From: Thalassococcus halodurans
GTDB taxonomy: Bacteria; Pseudomonadota; Alphaproteobacteria; Rhodobacterales; Rhodobacteraceae
Length of the DNA: 64,000 nt
Assembly: GCF_900108225.1 (NCBI RefSeq)
Contig: NZ_FNUZ01000007.1
Coordinates: 62,001 to 126,000, forward strand
Direction of reading: 5' to 3'
Every line of letters begins with the position of its first letter. The first letter of the stretch is position 1. Below are positions 60,926 through 64,000 of this stretch, in pieces. The notes beneath the pieces were generated by a model. That model ran no database searches, was not told the origin of the DNA, and saw only the letters and a list, made by a program, of their open reading frames with translations. The translations under genes were made by a program, and so were the position numbers.

Positions 60926-63463
60926 TTACTGCGCGCGTTTCAGAACACTCGGGCTGAACAAGTCAGAGGCAAAACTCAGCACTTCGTCCATGTTCAACGG
61001 CTTTTGCAGAACCAGTTCCGCGCCCACTTCGTGGAAACGGTCCATATCGTTGCCCACAGCCGCAGCGGTCAGGCCAACCGTGGGAATATCAAAGCCGTCC
61101 TGAAGCATCTCGCGGATCAACTCATCGCCTTCAAGTTCGGGCATGAACAGATCGGTGATCACCAGATCGTGCGGGTCGTTGCGAATGTATTCCAGCGCGA
61201 TCCGGCCGTTCTGCGCAAGATCGACACGGCCAAAGTGCCGCTCTAATTGCTTCTGCGTGACTTGCCCCATCAGCACGTGATCTTCGACCAGCAGAACACG
61301 GCAATCTTCAAAGCGGGTCGTGGCCGAGGGCGCCGGAGCAGAAGACGCACGCGCTGGCGCCATGTCTTCGGGAACGGTGAACTGATAGGCCACGCCTTTG
61401 ATCTGGGGCAGATACTCGATCTTGCCGGACAGCGCTTCGACCGTCAGCTTGGCGATAAACAGGCCAAGCCCGCTGCCGTCCGGTCGGCTACCCGCTTCGA
61501 CACCGCCGCGTTCAAACGGTTCGAACAGGCGATCGATGTCTTCTTTCGGAATGCCTTTGCCGTCATCCGAAACCGTCCAGCGGCTATAGGTTCGCCCGTT
61601 CGCAATCAGCTCTTCGAACGCGATTTTCACGTAGGTGCCACCGGAATGGACAAGTGCGTTCTTGACCAGATTTCCAAGCACCTGCTTAACCCGAAGCTGA
61701 TCCCCAATGCGGTTGTTTTCAGCACCCGCCGCCAGGGAAAACACAATCTCCATCTGCTTATCTTCGGCCAGATAGTGCAGCGTGTTGCGCACCGACTGTG
61801 CCACCGCCGCAGGGGCATAGGCACCCTTCTGGATTGTCATGTTCTGATCGGGGTTCACGGCCTGACGCATGTCAGCCAGAACGCCCAACAACTGTTCCGA
61901 CCCTTCCTGAAGCTGCGCCTGCGTTTCTTTGACATTTTCTGCGGTCAGGTCATCGGCCAAAAGCGAAATCACCGAGGCCGGCGTGCGCAGTTCGTGCGAG
62001 ATGATCGAGAACATGCGCCGTTGCTTTTCGTCCTTTTCCTGCAGTTCCGACAACGTCCGCCGCAGCTTGGTGGCCTGTACATTCTGCTCGGTCACATCCA
62101 GCACCAGACCGAAAGCAAGGATCAGACCGCTGTCGGTTTGTTCGGACCAGACATAAATCATCAGATCGCGGATATCGTCTTCGTGTCGCGTGACGCGGAT
62201 GTTCAGGTTGGCGTTTTTGCCTGCCTCAAGAAAGTTGATGCTTTCAAGCGCCAGCCGATCTTCGGGCCGCATCCTTTGAAGAACCGTCTCAAGGCTCATG
62301 ACCGATTGGTCGATGCCCATGACGCGCATGCCGGTTTTGTCCAAACGGATCAAACCACGCTTCAGGTTAACCGCGAAAATACCCACATCGGCAAAGTCGC
62401 GCGCCGCATCCAGACGGTTTATGTTATTGACGTGCTCCTGTTCGCGCGTCTCGAAATAGCTGCGCAGGGCCAGAACGAATGTCCCGATTTGCAAGACGAT
62501 GATCGAATAGGTGTCAAGCAACGCCTCTTCGGCAGACACAAAAACCTGATCGTTCAGATAAGTACCCGTGGCCGCAGCGTAAATCGCAACCCCCAACGCC
62601 AGCGACAGTGTCGCGATCGAACTTGGCAAAACCACAGCCAGAAAGACCGCCACGACAGAGGCATCAAGCGCCGGAAAGCCGCCCAATCCGTTCGTGTGCA
62701 AAAAGGCAAGCGCGATGAACAGAAGAATGGTCGCGGCCAATGACCGGAAATCACGGCGTTTCGGACGCTGCAAAATGATCAGGAAGAACGCCAACACGAC
62801 CGAACCGCCGCGCAACGCACGACGAATGGCTAGCTCGACATAGTTGTCGCCCAATCCGGCCATCGCCCGAATGTCCGGATCAAGCCCCTGAAAAACGACC
62901 GAGGTCGTCAGGATAAAGGTCACGTTCACGATTAAGAAAATCGCTGCAGTCAGCATCACCTGCGCGATGTCCGCGCCGTAGGGCGTGAACCGCTGCGGAC
63001 CAAGATTGATGCTGGCCACGGAAAGGCCGATGATCGTGCCCATGACCATATTGGAAATCAGGAAATACAGCACGATCTCGGGCGCTTGTTGCAGCGTGAA
63101 CTGCCATGCATCGTTGTTCAGCGCCGGGATCATGATCGGCACAAGGAAAATGGCCCCCGCCGCCAAGGTCGGCATCCAGAACAGGCGCACCGGATAGACA
63201 AGAATGCCCAGAATGATGGAATAGAGCGAGATTGCTGGCGAGTACTGAACGGCAAAGTCGTTCCGCCCATGCACCAGCGCCCCGTAGGTCATCGCCACGG
63301 TCCAGAACAGCACCAGAGGAGCAAAATAGATCAGCCCTTTGACGGGGTGTTTTTTGATCGCCCTGCGCAAACGGAAAAGGCGCGAAACCGAAAAGGTTTC
63401 ACGCAAAGGCTCGGGTACACCCAGATCACTTCTGAAAGGTTGGCCGTCCGTGTGCTCAGTCAT
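60926..63463 (-). CDS. Membrane hybrid histidine kinase with C-terminal receiver domain
   Basis: An 845-residue sensor. Residues ~45-335 hold about eight or nine hydrophobic segments (an integral-membrane sensor with no large outer loop). A PAS-like region (~345-450) and a short coiled coil follow. The HisKA domain has H490 in ISHELRTP; the HATPase has NLVKNALVHSGG and DGSGLGLFIAKL; the receiver (~725-845) has the phospho-acceptor D771 in VITDLFMP. No separate output regulator is adjacent, so a phosphotransfer partner elsewhere is expected. The stimulus is unknown. Confidence 0.92.
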   Translation of the reverse strand: MTEHTDGQPFRSDLGVPEPLRETFSVSRLFRLRRAIKKHPVKGLIYFAPLVLFWTVAMTYGALVHGRNDFAVQYSPAISLYSIILGILVYPVRLFWMPTLAAGAIFLVPIMIPALNNDAWQFTLQQAPEIVLYFLISNMVMGTIIGLSVASINLGPQRFTPYGADIAQVMLTAAIFLIVNVTFILTTSVVFQGLDPDIRAMAGLGDNYVELAIRRALRGGSVVLAFFLIILQRPKRRDFRSLAATILLFIALAFLHTNGLGGFPALDASVVAVFLAVVLPSSIATLSLALGVAIYAAATGTYLNDQVFVSAEEALLDTYSIIVLQIGTFVLALRSYFETREQEHVNNINRLDAARDFADVGIFAVNLKRGLIRLDKTGMRVMGIDQSVMSLETVLQRMRPEDRLALESINFLEAGKNANLNIRVTRHEDDIRDLMIYVWSEQTDSGLILAFGLVLDVTEQNVQATKLRRTLSELQEKDEKQRRMFSIISHELRTPASVISLLADDLTAENVKETQAQLQEGSEQLLGVLADMRQAVNPDQNMTIQKGAYAPAAVAQSVRNTLHYLAEDKQMEIVFSLAAGAENNRIGDQLRVKQVLGNLVKNALVHSGGTYVKIAFEELIANGRTYSRWTVSDDGKGIPKEDIDRLFEPFERGGVEAGSRPDGSGLGLFIAKLTVEALSGKIEYLPQIKGVAYQFTVPEDMAPARASSAPAPSATTRFEDCRVLLVEDHVLMGQVTQKQLERHFGRVDLAQNGRIALEYIRNDPHDLVITDLFMPELEGDELIREMLQDGFDIPTVGLTAAAVGNDMDRFHEVGAELVLQKPLNMDEVLSFASDLFSPSVLKRAQ

Positions 63464-63646
63464 TTCTTATGGCGCTTCAATCGGCTTACACTTGATATCG
63501 GTTCGTTACTTGCAAATTTAGATGTCGCCCATAATCACCTTATCCCATGGGAATACGACGTTTTCAGGGCACAACAGGCTTACAAACACATAGCACTCGG
63601 CCTTTTGTTGCTAGCTATCCGAAAGGTGACAGTACTGCCCGATCTG

Positions 63647-64000
63647 CTAGGCAGCTCTGCGCCCTAACCCGCTGCGCCACACCAAGCTTAGTACGAAAAG
63701 CCCCGAAAAAATAAGGATAATTGTCGGAGCTGGGGCGCTATCTATCCAAAAGCTCAGGTAGATGCCGGATATGCACGAAAGAAGTGCGACTAGTACGGAA
63801 TAGATCAACATTAGCGAGAACTTATCGGTCATCAGATAGGCGATTGCGCCCGGTGCAATCAGCATGCCAATCGCCAGAACCAACCCCACAGACGACAGCA
63901 TCGCTACGATCATGCCCGACAACATCGCCAGCAATCCGTAATGGATCACCCGAACTGGCAGTCCCGCAATGCGGGCGTGCATCGGGTCAAACGCATGGGC
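63647..64000 (-). CDS. Metal-ion ABC transporter permease (Mn/Fe/Zn type), 3' part
   Basis: The last 117 residues of a gene entering from the right edge. The AHAFDPMHARIAGLPV motif and RVIHYGLLAMLSGMIVAMLSSVGLVLAIGMLIAPGAIAYL helices are typical of ABC-3 family permeases such as SitD/MntD/ZnuB. Four hydrophobic segments remain. Metal specificity cannot be told from this part. The 183 bases between it and the hybrid kinase gene hold no feature I can support beyond a weak CTGCC/GGCAG hairpin near the stop. Confidence 0.88.
   Translation of the reverse strand, partial: AHAFDPMHARIAGLPVRVIHYGLLAMLSGMIVAMLSSVGLVLAIGMLIAPGAIAYLMTDKFSLMLIYSVLVALLSCISGIYLSFWIDSAPAPTIILIFSGLFVLSLVWRSGLGRRAA

Noticed and set aside
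61247-62743. A 498-codon plus-strand open frame inside the hybrid kinase gene
   Set aside because: Antisense to a well-supported kinase; composition is that of a frame shadow.

Overview
The window reads as about 60% GC chromosomal DNA of an alphaproteobacterium, most likely Rhodobacterales (Roseobacter/Paracoccus type). This is inferred from family resemblance, alphaproteobacterial-type BioR boxes, a DUF2793 protein and codon use; no rRNA or tRNA is present to confirm it. Genes are tightly packed, often with ATGA or GTGA stop/start overlaps. No gene-free stretch exceeds 300 bases. No insertion sequence, tRNA, rRNA or CRISPR array was seen.

Region 1 (1-6.7 kb) is a phenylacetate degradation locus: the end of paaK, a TetR regulator, and a leftward paaABCDE-paaZ operon encoding the ring epoxidase, its reductase and the ring-opening enzyme. 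A palindrome upstream of paaA is a candidate operator. A small Crp/Fnr regulator and a divergent LTXXQ-like periplasmic protein follow (6.8-8.0 kb).

Region 2 (8-19.7 kb) is cofactor synthesis. bioB-bioF-bioD-bioA run leftward behind BioR-type boxes. A rightward thiamin operon (thiD-O-S-G-E-F, then an ABC importer and tenA) follows a clear TPP riboswitch. thiC is absent here, so the operon combines thiazole synthesis with pyrimidine salvage.

Region 3 (19.9-30.4 kb) is nitrate assimilation: a tandem GAF protein, nirB, nirD and nasA rightward; a PP2C-Ser/Thr kinase fusion and a NarK-type transporter leftward; and a divergent GntR/FCD regulator.

Region 4 (30.5-37.9 kb) is accessory: an orphan small protein, a four-gene catabolic operon of unknown substrate (GntP permease, diaminopropionate ammonia-lyase-like enzyme, M24 peptidase, Asp/Glu racemase-like enzyme), an MtfA-like peptidase, and a divergent quinone reductase/HxlR regulator pair.

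Region 5 (37.9-59.8 kb) is a capsule/surface-polysaccharide locus: kdsA-kdsB-kdsD, ugd, the kpsM, kpsE and kpsT export genes, three glycosyltransferase domains in two proteins, an acetyltransferase, two sulfotransferases and rmlCBDA for dTDP-rhamnose. Between them lie an M10 metalloprotease, a large RTX protein and a DUF2793 protein related to gene-transfer-agent/phage tail proteins. A perfect TTAA-N7-TTAA (CtrA-type) site lies in the divergent promoter between the DUF2793 gene and the large glycosyltransferase gene. A sulfated, rhamnose- and uronate-containing capsule is the most economical reading.

Region 6 (59.9-64 kb) holds a leishmanolysin-like metalloprotease, a membrane hybrid histidine kinase, and the 3' end of a metal-ion ABC permease cut by the window edge.
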